NCBI GenBank assembly: GCA_003142535.1
Contig: PLMQ01000061.1
Coordinates: 1-41,806 of the forward strand
Direction of reading: 5' to 3'
DNA length: 41,806 bases
DNA from: Syntrophaceae bacterium
GTDB lineage: Bacteria; Desulfobacterota; Syntrophia; Syntrophales; Smithellaceae
The first letter of the stretch is position 1. Every line of letters starts with the position of its first letter. This document shows positions 1 through 7,116 of the stretch, piece by piece. The translations under genes were made by a program, and so were the position numbers. The notes beneath the pieces are model-generated. The model saw only the letters and a program-made list of their open reading frames with translations. It was not told the DNA's origin and searched no databases.

Positions 1-464
1 ACAGCATCAAGGTTTTCTATACCCATAACAACCTCGACGGTTAAACTGGTTATCAGTGAACGAGTCGCTATTTTGTAACCGGCATCAATCACCGGATCAA
101 AATACATTTCTACCGGCTTATCTCCCTCATCAAAACCTTTAGGAATCGTAATAATTGCATGCGCTTTGCCATCAGCAAAAATCTGATCATCGGCCATGCC
201 ACGTGGCCGATCAATATGTGAAATCAGTTTGTTGGACTTTATCTTTTTCTCAAGCAGGTTTGCTTTGGGAGAGTTGCTTTCGTTTTCAACAACCAGTTGA
301 ATTTTCCGTCCGGTCAATTTGTCTGCCCAGACGCCTTCCATTGCCAATGACAGAAACAAAATCAGTGCCACCGGCATAAGGAAAAGAAGCAGGATCGTCT
401 GCTTGTCGCGAAGCAGGATCAGCATTTCTTTTTTGATCAATTCTTTTAGTTGTCTCAAAATCAT
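1..464 (-). CDS. ABC-2 type transporter permease, N-terminal part (cut by window edge)
   Basis: About 154 codons are present and the reading frame stays open to base 1. The start ATG (complement of 462-464) gives a protein beginning MILRQLKELIKKEMLILLRD. This is the usual cytoplasmic lead-in of ABC-2 permeases, followed by one membrane helix (LLLFLMPVALILFLSLAM). A long extracytoplasmic stretch with a VVENESNSPKAN-type segment follows, as in the YhhJ/NatB-like permeases with a large periplasmic loop. It lies downstream of the ABC ATPase on the same strand, separated by repeat A1, so the two probably form one export system. The substrate is unknown; the preceding BtrH-like cassettes suggest a product of that locus. 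The missing C-terminus should carry the remaining helices. Confidence 0.8.
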   Translation of the reverse strand, partial: MILRQLKELIKKEMLILLRDKQTILLLFLMPVALILFLSLAMEGVWADKLTGRKIQLVVENESNSPKANLLEKKIKSNKLISHIDRPRGMADDQIFADGKAHAIITIPKGFDEGDKPVEMYFDPVIDAGYKIATRSLITSLTVEVVMGIENLDA

Positions 465-507
465 TTTAAGATCACCCAATACAAAATATTTTTTACCCTT
501 GACCATT

Positions 508-648
508 ATAATCACAAAAACGAATTATTCAAAGCAGAACGCGACGGCAAGGAGGAGGCGACGAGGCGTATTATATATATACATACGTTAAGGATGCCGA
601 CGAGGCAGCCAACAAAGTTATGCGCAGAATAATCCGCTTTTGTCTTAT
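508..648. repeat. Dispersed repeat family A, copy A1
   Basis: The 141-bp element is bounded by imperfect terminal inverted repeats (508-530 and 627-648; the shared pattern is ATAA, ACAAAA, CG, ATTATTC). The core contains the family signature GGCAAGGAGGAGG near 545 and AGCCAACAAAGTTA near 607-620. It sits between the ABC ATPase and the permease. Its right inverted repeat contains the stop codon of the ATPase (645-647). Other copies are A2 to A5. Confidence 0.75.
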
Positions 649-1364
649 TCATCGCGCAACCCTCTTCCTGTCTTTTCCAGAAAAAATTTTTCCAGATCAT
701 CAATTTCGTTCATATTGCCGTTAAATATAGCCGCGCCTTTATCCACTAGTGTAACTATACTGCACAAACGCTGGGCTTCATCCATAATATGTGTACAAAG
801 AAGGATGGTCATACCTTCAGCATTAAGCTTTGCTAATGTTTCATAAATATGATGACGGCTTTGGGGGTCAACTCCAACCGTGGGTTCATCCAAAAGAAGA
901 AGCTTTGGTGAATGCAAGAGTGCCACCGCCAGATTCAAACGCCTTTGCATCCCGCCCGAATACGTATTCACCTGCTTTAGCGCATGAGATGAAAGTCCCG
1001 TTTCTTCCAGAACCTTCTCTGAGCGATCCTTTAGCTCACTATCCGGCAAGCCGGCCATTGCGCCGAAGAATCTCAAATTTTCCATTGCCGTCAGGGTTGT
1101 ATATAAGGATATTGGTTGAGGGGCATAACCGATCGACCTGAGAGTGTTTTGATCCGGCATTTTGTCGCCGTAGATGAATACTTCACCCGAATATCCCCTC
1201 AACTCGCCGGTGATAATCCGCATCAAAGTGGTCTTGCCCGCGCCATTTGGTCCCAGAAGTGCGTGCATGCTGCCGACAGCTACGCTCAGAGAAAAATTTT
1301 GCAGAGCGCACACTGATGCCCCATCATAGCAAAATATAATCGAGGAAATTTCCAGAGCCTTCAT
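645..1364 (-). CDS. ABC transporter ATP-binding protein
   Basis: The 239-residue protein has the full set of ABC ATPase motifs. These are a Walker A GPNGAGKTT near residue 38, the Q-loop region (GYAPQPISLY), the signature YSGGMQRR, Walker B LLLLDEPTVGVD and a switch histidine (CTHIMDE). It would power the ABC-2 permease encoded just downstream (464 to 1). Its start overlaps the stop of the preceding BtrH-like gene by 4 bp (ATGA), which implies translational coupling to the BtrH-like cassette. Domain length is normal for the CcmA/NatA-type drug or lipid exporters. The substrate cannot be read from the sequence. Confidence 0.93.
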   Translation of the reverse strand: MKALEISSIIFCYDGASVCALQNFSLSVAVGSMHALLGPNGAGKTTLMRIITGELRGYSGEVFIYGDKMPDQNTLRSIGYAPQPISLYTTLTAMENLRFFGAMAGLPDSELKDRSEKVLEETGLSSHALKQVNTYSGGMQRRLNLAVALLHSPKLLLLDEPTVGVDPQSRHHIYETLAKLNAEGMTILLCTHIMDEAQRLCSIVTLVDKGAAIFNGNMNEIDDLEKFFLEKTGRGLRDE

Positions 1365-2395
1365 GCTTTCAGTTTTCTGACAACTTTCTGCAAATTTTTG
1401 AAAAATGCTTCTTCGCGATCAGCACATTTAAAAATCAAGCCACCCGCCTTGGCAAAGGTTTCTTCCTCTTTGCCTCTTTGCTTGATAATACGCGCGGCAA
1501 CCACGGAAAACTCACGCCAGGTATCACCGATAGCAGTCATATCACGCGATAACTGAGCCAAGTCTTCAGAGCCGAAAAGCTCAGCTGCTTCCTGCATAAA
1601 AACGGCATACATGTAACGAAATCCGGCACCCCCAGTGCCTGTCTCTTCCACCCAACGGACTGTACCGGCAAGATGACGACAGGCTTCTTGAAAACCAAGT
1701 TTGTCCGGACTTTTGATGACTTTTTTGGCCAGAAACCGCATACCGCGGACACCAAAAATCGGCAGAGGAATTCTGAGCATCAAGTTGCAGGAATCCTTCA
1801 TTCCCTTGATACACGCTCCGCGCAGATCAGGATGGGGATTAACTGATTTGGTATAATACATATACCCGCGGGGGTTCAAAGGACCAGGTACAAAACGTGC
1901 CCGTTCCAATCCATCCGCCAGGCAATCTACCAGATATCCAATTGTCGGGTCACTGATGCGAAAACCATTTTCAATCTCACGAATAACAATGATGTTGTGT
2001 CCGCTAAAATTATGGCGGTGACGTTCGGACATATAGGGAAGCCAGTAAAGATTAGTGGCCAGACCAACAATCTGCCCGGTTTTAAGCACCTGCCTTAGTT
2101 CATCCATGCCTTTTTGGGGATCGCGATAAGTCTTGATCACAAAATCTCCGCCTAGCCTTTTGGCCGCCTTGCGAAAGACCGACCCGGGTTTAGCCCGAAA
2201 AGCACTGATCGGTAAATGTGAAAGTTTCATAAACGGCAGATAACCAAAAAAAATACCGCTGCTGATGCCGAAAATCATCGGCTCGGAAATATCCACGCCC
2301 TGATAGCGAAATAGGGCGGATGTGACACCTGTCTCACAATGCGCGGCTTGATGATGAACGAATGGTTTACCATTGGCTGCGAGTTCTGTAGTCAT
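1361..2395 (-). CDS. BtrH-like (BtrH_N / DUF4872) putative acyltransferase, paralogue 1
   Basis: The 344-residue soluble protein has the BtrH N-terminal pattern: HCETGVTSALF with Cys20, ISEPMIFGISSGIFFGYLP, a GHN motif with His133 and SDP with Asp149. Together these look like a papain/C39-type Cys-His-Asp triad. In butirosin biosynthesis BtrH moves an acyl side chain from the carrier protein BtrI to the aminoglycoside, so an ACP-dependent acyl transfer role is plausible here but not proven. The C-terminal half is the alpha-helical DUF4872-like part, with GTGGAGFRYMYAVFMQEAAELF and AIGDTWREFSV. It is the last of three tandem paralogues and overlaps the ABC ATPase start by 4 bp. The gene for its HTH-like partner ends 25 bp upstream. 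Confidence 0.8.
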   Translation of the reverse strand: MTTELAANGKPFVHHQAAHCETGVTSALFRYQGVDISEPMIFGISSGIFFGYLPFMKLSHLPISAFRAKPGSVFRKAAKRLGGDFVIKTYRDPQKGMDELRQVLKTGQIVGLATNLYWLPYMSERHRHNFSGHNIIVIREIENGFRISDPTIGYLVDCLADGLERARFVPGPLNPRGYMYYTKSVNPHPDLRGACIKGMKDSCNLMLRIPLPIFGVRGMRFLAKKVIKSPDKLGFQEACRHLAGTVRWVEETGTGGAGFRYMYAVFMQEAAELFGSEDLAQLSRDMTAIGDTWREFSVVAARIIKQRGKEEETFAKAGGLIFKCADREEAFFKNLQKVVRKLKA

Positions 2396-2420
2396 GAAAT
2401 AATAGCATCCTTCCTTAATC

Positions 2421-2804
2421 TTAGATATTCGGCACGGTTTTTAATTCTTCCAGTGTGACCCTTAGGGCATTTGTGTAACGATTTAAAACAGATGGTTTAA
2501 GTTTGGCAAATATCTCAGGGCGAAAATGTCTCTTGACCCGAAATACCGCTATGCCCGCTGCCTTAGCCAGCATCCCCGATGTCAGCTGCCGCATTTCCAT
2601 ATAATAATAGATCGGGCTTTTCTGACCGGCAAGCACTGCTTTTCTGATTTCCTCGAGATTGGCGCGATTACCTGAAATAATCAGGGCACAAGATACTTTT
2701 TCCGCCCAGGGAGCGTCTGTCTCAAGGACATATTGCCCGTTATCGTCGTGCTTGTAATACGCTTTCGGCAACCCATCATTAAAAATTTCATCTTCTAATT
2801 CCAT
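2421..2804 (-). CDS. Small HTH-like protein paired with BtrH-like paralogue 1
   Basis: The protein has 127 residues. The N-terminal part is a short segment that recurs in its paralogues (YKHDDNGQYVLETDAPW). The second half resembles a Cro/XRE-type helix-turn-helix: SPIYYYMEMRQLTSGMLAKA, then AGIAVFRVKRHFRPEIFAKL and VLNRYTNALRVTLEEL. Two relatives lie upstream at 4005 and 5687. Each sits directly before a BtrH-like gene, so it may regulate the cassette or act as a partner protein. The start is supported by a GGGA run about 7 bp upstream. Function is inferred from fold resemblance only. It is the most divergent of the three at its N-terminus. Confidence 0.7.
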   Translation of the reverse strand: MELEDEIFNDGLPKAYYKHDDNGQYVLETDAPWAEKVSCALIISGNRANLEEIRKAVLAGQKSPIYYYMEMRQLTSGMLAKAAGIAVFRVKRHFRPEIFAKLKPSVLNRYTNALRVTLEELKTVPNI

Positions 2805-2851
2805 GGCCAGTTCCCTTTGATTATGTTGATGTTTTTACTTTTCTTATCTTA

Positions 2852-2857
2852 ATTTTA
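2852..2857 (-). promoter_or_regulatory. Conserved TAAAAT box, cassette 1
   Basis: A TAAAAT box on the minus strand lies 48 bp from the start codon at 2804 and is followed by an A/T-rich AAGAA stretch. Boxes with the same sequence occur at 4469-4474 and 6138-6143, at nearly the same distance from the paralogous starts. A convincing -35 is not visible, so the promoter assignment rests on conservation of sequence and spacing. Confidence 0.4.
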
Positions 2858-2957
2858 TCAAAACACAAAGTTATTTTTCACCAAACAAGAAACCTGTTCA
2901 CTTTATTGTTTTCAATAAGAAACAGACAAAAACTTATAGAGAAGATACAAAGCGTGT

Positions 2958-3995
2958 TTATGCCTTGAGTTTCCGTACCACATTATTCAGATCTTTAAAA
3001 AGCTGCTCCTCCCGTCCCGCGCAGATCATCATTAATCCGCCCGCCTTGGCAAAGGTCTCTTCGGCCTGGCCTTTCTGTTTGATGATGCGCGCGGAGACCA
3101 CCGCAAATTCACGCCAGATATCGCCGATGGCAGTCATTTCATTGGATAATCCGTTTAGTTCGGAGGACTCGAATAATTCGGAAGCTTCCTGTAGAAATGC
3201 TGCGAACATATAGCGGAACCCCGCGCCGCCTGTGCCCATTTCTTCCTGGAAACGCACGACATGAGCCAGTTGCCGGCAGGCTTCGACATTGCCCAGTTTA
3301 TCCGGCCATTTTATTATTTTTTTGGCTAGATAACGAATGCCCTTTACGCCGAAGAGCGGTATGGGAATTTTGAGCATCTGCTTGCAGGAATCCAGCATAC
3401 CAGTGATGCAGGCCTTCCTCATATCAGGATTGGGATTGACGGATAAAGGGTAGTACATCAAACCGCGCGCTTCCATCGGTCCGCGCGCGAAACGCGCCCT
3501 TTCCATATCGTGAGTTGAACAATCTAACGTGTATTCACGTAAAGCCGGGTCGCTCACCCGGAAACCATTTTCAGTTTCATACAAAACGATAAGGTTGTGG
3601 CCGTTAAAATTAAAGCGATAGCGTCTGGGAAAATAGGAAAGCCAGTAGACGTTGGTTGTTACCGCGACGATTTGTCCGGTCCGAATGACACGGCGCAGTT
3701 CATCCATGCCTTTTTGCGGATTGCGAAAATGTTTTCTGACAACCTTTGCACCCAGCCTTTTGGCTGCCTTCTTGAAAACCAGTCCCGGCAGAGATCTGAA
3801 AGTGCTAATTGGCAGTCCGGCCCATTTGACAAACGGCAGATGCCCGAAAAAAATACCACTGCCAATGCCGAAAATCATCGGTTCGGAAATATCAAAACCC
3901 TTATCGCAAAACAGAGCGGATGTAACTCCAGTTTCACAATGCGCGGAAGTACGATGAATATAAGTTCTACCATTGGCTAAAATTTCTGTCGACAT
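2958..3995 (-). CDS. BtrH-like (BtrH_N / DUF4872) putative acyltransferase, paralogue 2
   Basis: The 345-residue middle copy of the tandem triplet has the same architecture as the other two. Cys20 lies in HCETGVTSALF, His133 in NGHNLIVL and Asp149 in VSDP, and the family glycine-rich block IFGIGSGIFFGHLPF is present. The C-terminal helical region keeps GTGGAGFRYMFAAFLQEASELF and AIGDIWREFAVVSARIIKQ. All proposed catalytic positions are retained, so there is no sign of decay. Its HTH-like partner ends only 9 bp upstream. The three copies differ throughout their length, which argues for old duplications with divergence, perhaps in acyl or acceptor specificity. Confidence 0.8.
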   Translation of the reverse strand: MSTEILANGRTYIHRTSAHCETGVTSALFCDKGFDISEPMIFGIGSGIFFGHLPFVKWAGLPISTFRSLPGLVFKKAAKRLGAKVVRKHFRNPQKGMDELRRVIRTGQIVAVTTNVYWLSYFPRRYRFNFNGHNLIVLYETENGFRVSDPALREYTLDCSTHDMERARFARGPMEARGLMYYPLSVNPNPDMRKACITGMLDSCKQMLKIPIPLFGVKGIRYLAKKIIKWPDKLGNVEACRQLAHVVRFQEEMGTGGAGFRYMFAAFLQEASELFESSELNGLSNEMTAIGDIWREFAVVSARIIKQKGQAEETFAKAGGLMMICAGREEQLFKDLNNVVRKLKA

Positions 3996-4004
3996 GAATA
4001 ATGA

Positions 4005-4421
4005 TTACCTTTCTTGTGAATTATGAGGCACGGTTTTCAATTCTTCCTTTGTGATCTCGAGGGCTTTCGCGTAACTGTCCAGAACAGACTCTTTAAGCTT
4101 CGCAAATATTTCTGGCCGCAAATGCCTCTTGACCCGGAAGGTAGCAATGCCCGCTGTTTTTCCCAGAAATTTCGGTATCATCTGCCGCAGTTCCATATAA
4201 TAAGCAAGCGGACTTTTTTTACCTTCGAGCACCGCCTTTCTGGTTTCTTCCACTTTGGCTTTATATTCATTGAAAGCCAGCCTGTTTGTCAGTTCATCTA
4301 CATCCCAGCCCTTGCTGGGCACCATGACATATTTCCCCTGATCATCGAGGGCGTAATTTCCTTTTTTTATGCCTTCAGAATAATCGGGTACGTCATCCTG
4401 CGGTACTTCGTTTACTTTCAT
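4005..4421 (-). CDS. Small HTH-like protein paired with BtrH-like paralogue 2
   Basis: The 138-residue paralogue of the proteins at 2421 and 5687 starts MKVNEVPQDD, nearly the same as the third copy. A YALDDQGKYVMVPSKGW segment follows, then a charged helix (KVEETRKAVLEGKKSPLAYY). The HTH-like half is AGIATFRVKRHLRPEIFAKL followed by YAKALEITKEEL. An AGGAG ribosome-binding site sits 6 bp before the ATG at 4421. The downstream BtrH-like gene starts 9 bp after the stop, so the two are almost certainly cotranscribed. DNA binding is inferred from the HTH-like pattern. No target is evident apart from the conserved box upstream of each cassette. Confidence 0.7.
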   Translation of the reverse strand: MKVNEVPQDDVPDYSEGIKKGNYALDDQGKYVMVPSKGWDVDELTNRLAFNEYKAKVEETRKAVLEGKKSPLAYYMELRQMIPKFLGKTAGIATFRVKRHLRPEIFAKLKESVLDSYAKALEITKEELKTVPHNSQER

Positions 4422-4468
4422 AGCCGACTCCTGCTGATCATGTTGATAATTTTGTTTTTCTTATAATA

Positions 4469-4474
4469 ATTTTA
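4469..4474 (-). promoter_or_regulatory. Conserved TAAAAT box, cassette 2
   Basis: A TAAAAT box on the minus strand lies 48 bp from the start at 4421. The surrounding sequence (an ACTTTGCGT-like run before it and AAGAAA after it) resembles the region upstream of the start at 2804. Confidence 0.4.
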
Positions 4475-4544
4475 GCAAGACGCAAAGTGATTTTTTGTAA
4501 AGCAGTATCATGGCAGAATGTAATCGAGGAAATATGAAGCGCGT

Positions 4545-5579
4545 TCATACCTTGAGCTTCCTAACGACTTCATTGAGTTTTCTAAAGAGAGCTTCTTCGC
4601 GGGCGGCGCATTCCATTAAAATGTCATAGACCTTATCAAAAGTATCTTCGGTCTTGCCGCGCTGTTTGATGATGCGCGCTGAAACAACGGCAAATTCCCG
4701 CCAAATATCGCCGATTGCCGTCATTTCCTGCGATAATTGTTTTAGTTCATCCGATTGAAATAGTTCACCTGCTTCCTGCAGAAACGCCGCGTACATGAAA
4801 CGGAATCCGGCGCCGCCTGTCCCAATTTCTTCCTGCATACGAACAATATTGCCCAAATGCCGGCAGGCTTCATGAAAGCCCAGTTTCTGCGGGCTATTTT
4901 TTATTCTCTTCGCCAGAAAGCGGATACCGCGTACGCCAAAGATTGGTATGTGTGTGCGCAGCATCATATTGCAGGTATCTTTCATACCTTTGATGCAGGC
5001 TTTTTTAATATCGGGATTTTGGGGAACAAATGATGGGTAATACATAAGGCCATGCGGCTCCAGGGGGCCATGGGAAAAACGCGCCCGTTCCAGATCTTCC
5101 GCCAGGCAATCCACCGGATGCTCCAGCACCGGATCGCTGACGCGAAAGCCACCTTCGATTTCCCTGAGCGCAATTAAATTATGGCCGTTGAATTGAAAAC
5201 GGAAGCGATTGGGGAAATAGGAAAGCCAATAAATATTTGTTGTTAATCCTACAATTTGCCCTTGTTTGAGTAACTGGCGTAATTCAGCCATGCCTTTTTG
5301 CGGATTGCGGAAACGCTTGGTGACAAATTTCACTCCCAGACGTTTCCCTGCTTTCCTAAAGACGGCGCCGGGTTGGGAACGAAATGTTGTTATCGGTAGC
5401 CCGACCATTTTGACAAAAAATAAATGTCCGAAAAATATGCCGCTGCCGATGCCAAAGACAAGCGCTTCGCTGATATCAAGCCCCTGATCGCGGAAAAGTG
5501 CGGACGTAACGCCGCTCTCACAATGGGCAGAATGATTATGGACAAACGGTTTCCCGCTGGCTGTTATTTCTATGTTCAC
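4545..5579 (-). CDS. BtrH-like (BtrH_N / DUF4872) putative acyltransferase, paralogue 3
   Basis: The 344-residue first copy of the triplet carries Cys20 in HCESGVTSALF, a GHN motif (FNGHNLIALRE), VSDP, and the IFFGHLFF block that follows the glycine-rich turn. It ends in the same basic VVRKLKV tail that all three share in similar form. Unlike the other pairs, its HTH-like partner ends 107 bp upstream, because a family B hairpin element (5601-5676) lies in the gap. That element could uncouple expression of the two genes. No strong ribosome-binding site sits next to the ATG; the nearest candidate is an AAAGGT about 18 bp upstream. Confidence 0.8.
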   Translation of the reverse strand: MNIEITASGKPFVHNHSAHCESGVTSALFRDQGLDISEALVFGIGSGIFFGHLFFVKMVGLPITTFRSQPGAVFRKAGKRLGVKFVTKRFRNPQKGMAELRQLLKQGQIVGLTTNIYWLSYFPNRFRFQFNGHNLIALREIEGGFRVSDPVLEHPVDCLAEDLERARFSHGPLEPHGLMYYPSFVPQNPDIKKACIKGMKDTCNMMLRTHIPIFGVRGIRFLAKRIKNSPQKLGFHEACRHLGNIVRMQEEIGTGGAGFRFMYAAFLQEAGELFQSDELKQLSQEMTAIGDIWREFAVVSARIIKQRGKTEDTFDKVYDILMECAAREEALFRKLNEVVRKLKV

Positions 5580-5600
5580 TATATATTTATTACCTTTCTA

Positions 5601-5676
5601 ATGAGACCCAAGTTTCAGAAACAAAGTGCGCTGAAACTTGCTGGTCGAATTATCCCACTAGCGAAGCTAAGTGGGG
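5601..5676 (-). repeat. Family B hairpin repeat, copy B1
   Basis: A perfect 10-bp stem, CAAGTTTCAG (5609-5618) with CTGAAACTTG (5631-5640), is followed by a second hairpin, CCCACT/AGTGGG (5654-5675). Between them lies a diverged form of the family linker TTCAACTTACC. It lies between an HTH-like gene and the BtrH-like paralogue 3, oriented with its GAAACTTGG end toward the start codon. Copies B3 and B4 are placed the same way. Confidence 0.65.
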
Positions 5677-5686
5677 CTTAATTATA

Positions 5687-6091
5687 CTATTTTTCCGGTA
5701 CGCTTTTTAATTCATCAAAAGTCAGCTTAAGCGCATACGCGTAGCGCTCTAAAATGGAAGATTTAAGATTACTAAATACATCCGGCCGAAAATGCCGGCG
5801 GACACGAATACTCAGTATGCCGACTGTTTTGGCCAGAATCTCCGGGGTCATTTGCCGTCGTTCCATATGATAAACCAGCGGACTTTTTAATCCCTTTAAA
5901 ACTTCCTGCCTGGTTTTTTCCAGATTAGTTGCAAGTTCGGCAACGGCCAGACCATTGACGACATCTTCGGCGCTCCAGCCGCAGCTGGGAACGATTACGT
6001 ATTTTCCCTGATCATCCAACGCATAGCAGGCGCGTCTGGCACCTTCATAAAAAGTTATGTCCTGCGGAACTTCATTAACTTTCATTCTCAA
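5687..6091 (-). CDS. Small HTH-like protein paired with BtrH-like paralogue 3
   Basis: The 134-residue protein begins MRMKVNEVPQD. Its GGGGAG ribosome-binding site is 7 bp from the ATG at 6091 and 13 bp from the second ATG at 6085, so 6091 is preferred. It carries the family YALDDQGKYVIVPSCGWS block, a linking helix and the HTH-like part VGILSIRVRRHFRPDVFSNL followed by YAYALKLTFDELKSVP. It is the first gene of the three-cassette array. The stretch 6092-6215 separates it from the acyltransferase that ends the PKS operon, so the array may have its own transcript. Confidence 0.7.
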   Translation of the reverse strand: MRMKVNEVPQDITFYEGARRACYALDDQGKYVIVPSCGWSAEDVVNGLAVAELATNLEKTRQEVLKGLKSPLVYHMERRQMTPEILAKTVGILSIRVRRHFRPDVFSNLKSSILERYAYALKLTFDELKSVPEK

Positions 6092-6137
6092 GCTCCCCTT
6101 GCCTCAAATTAACAAAAATCAGAAGCTTCTTACACTA

Positions 6138-6143
6138 ATTTTA
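6138..6143 (-). promoter_or_regulatory. Conserved TAAAAT box, cassette 3
   Basis: A TAAAAT box on the minus strand lies 47 bp from the start at 6091, matching the other two cassettes. It is the furthest upstream box of the array and therefore the best candidate for the main promoter of the whole BtrH/ABC operon. Confidence 0.4.
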
Positions 6144-6215
6144 TAAAGCAGCAAAGCATAAATTTCTCGTAATTATTAAGGCTGTAAAACTGAAAAAATG
6201 TGAGATTAGAAACAA

Positions 6216-7109
6216 TCAGGGGCTACCACCATCATCAATCTTTTTTCCTAAGAACGGCTCAAAGTGATACCACTCAAAAGGATGCTCCCGGGCAACCTGC
6301 TCCAGCGTACTTGCATAGGCTTGAGCGGATTCCAGAACAGCCCTGGTTCTATCCGCTCTGGTTGCCGCCTTGACTTCTCGTCCGGGGGAAATTTTAATAT
6401 GATATTTTCTGGGGGCGGTCTGAAAAACAAAGAAAGTGAAAAGAGGCGCGCCGGACATTAATGCAAAAAGATGTGGAATATCCGGCAGCTGCACTTTATG
6501 ACCAAGAAAATTGACCGTCACCGAGCGCTGATTACCCCATAGACGATCACCGGTCAAAGATACAAGTCCTCCCTGCCGCAGAAAATTGATCCCTTCCAGA
6601 AGGGCAAAGGGTGAACTTTCATCCTCCGTTGTTGTAACTATTTTTACACCGTTTTTGGCCAGCGTTTCTTTCTGCAAGCGTTCAATCTGCTCTTTATGTT
6701 TCTCGCCCAGATAAAGCATGATAGGCATGCCCCGGCTGTTCAGCTTTTGCGCCGCAAACTCCCAGTTACCGATATGGGACATGACGATTATTGCCCCTGT
6801 CTTTTTTCCCGCCGCTTCATCCAGATACTCCCATCCTTCTTTAGTGAAATCTACGGCATTGCCTTCCTGCATAAGAAAGCGGTCCAAAAAGACATCCGTG
6901 AAATTGTGATACTGCCGCCAAACGCAAAGTAAATGATAAAATAATCCCCGCCGCTGGAAAAGGGCTTTGTAAAACTTCCGGCTGCTGGCTACACGCTGCG
7001 GGAAAAAAAGAAAATAACCGGTGGCAATGAACCAGGAAAATATGCGAAAAACCCAAAGCCCAATGTGATCGGATAAATAGATCGCCAATTTATATGACTG
7101 TTTTTTCAT
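6216..7109 (-). CDS. LpxL/HtrB-type lipid A acyltransferase-like protein
   Basis: The 297-residue protein from ATG 7109 has one N-terminal hydrophobic segment (IFSWFIATGYFLFF). The catalytic HX4E motif is HIGNWE, with His112 and Glu117, and later blocks are typical of the family (SLTGDRLWGNQRSVTVNFLG; PLFTFFVF). Members use acyl-ACP to acylate a lipid at the inner membrane. In aryl polyene clusters a homologue is thought to help attach the polyene to its lipid anchor. An in-frame ATG at 7169 would overlap the upstream gene by 53 bp. The ATG at 7109, 8 bp after that gene's stop codon, is preferred and gives normal family length. It is the last gene of the first biosynthetic operon. Confidence 0.85.
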   Translation of the reverse strand: MKKQSYKLAIYLSDHIGLWVFRIFSWFIATGYFLFFPQRVASSRKFYKALFQRRGLFYHLLCVWRQYHNFTDVFLDRFLMQEGNAVDFTKEGWEYLDEAAGKKTGAIIVMSHIGNWEFAAQKLNSRGMPIMLYLGEKHKEQIERLQKETLAKNGVKIVTTTEDESSPFALLEGINFLRQGGLVSLTGDRLWGNQRSVTVNFLGHKVQLPDIPHLFALMSGAPLFTFFVFQTAPRKYHIKISPGREVKAATRADRTRAVLESAQAYASTLEQVAREHPFEWYHFEPFLGKKIDDGGSP

Positions 7110-7116
7110 AAATAAC

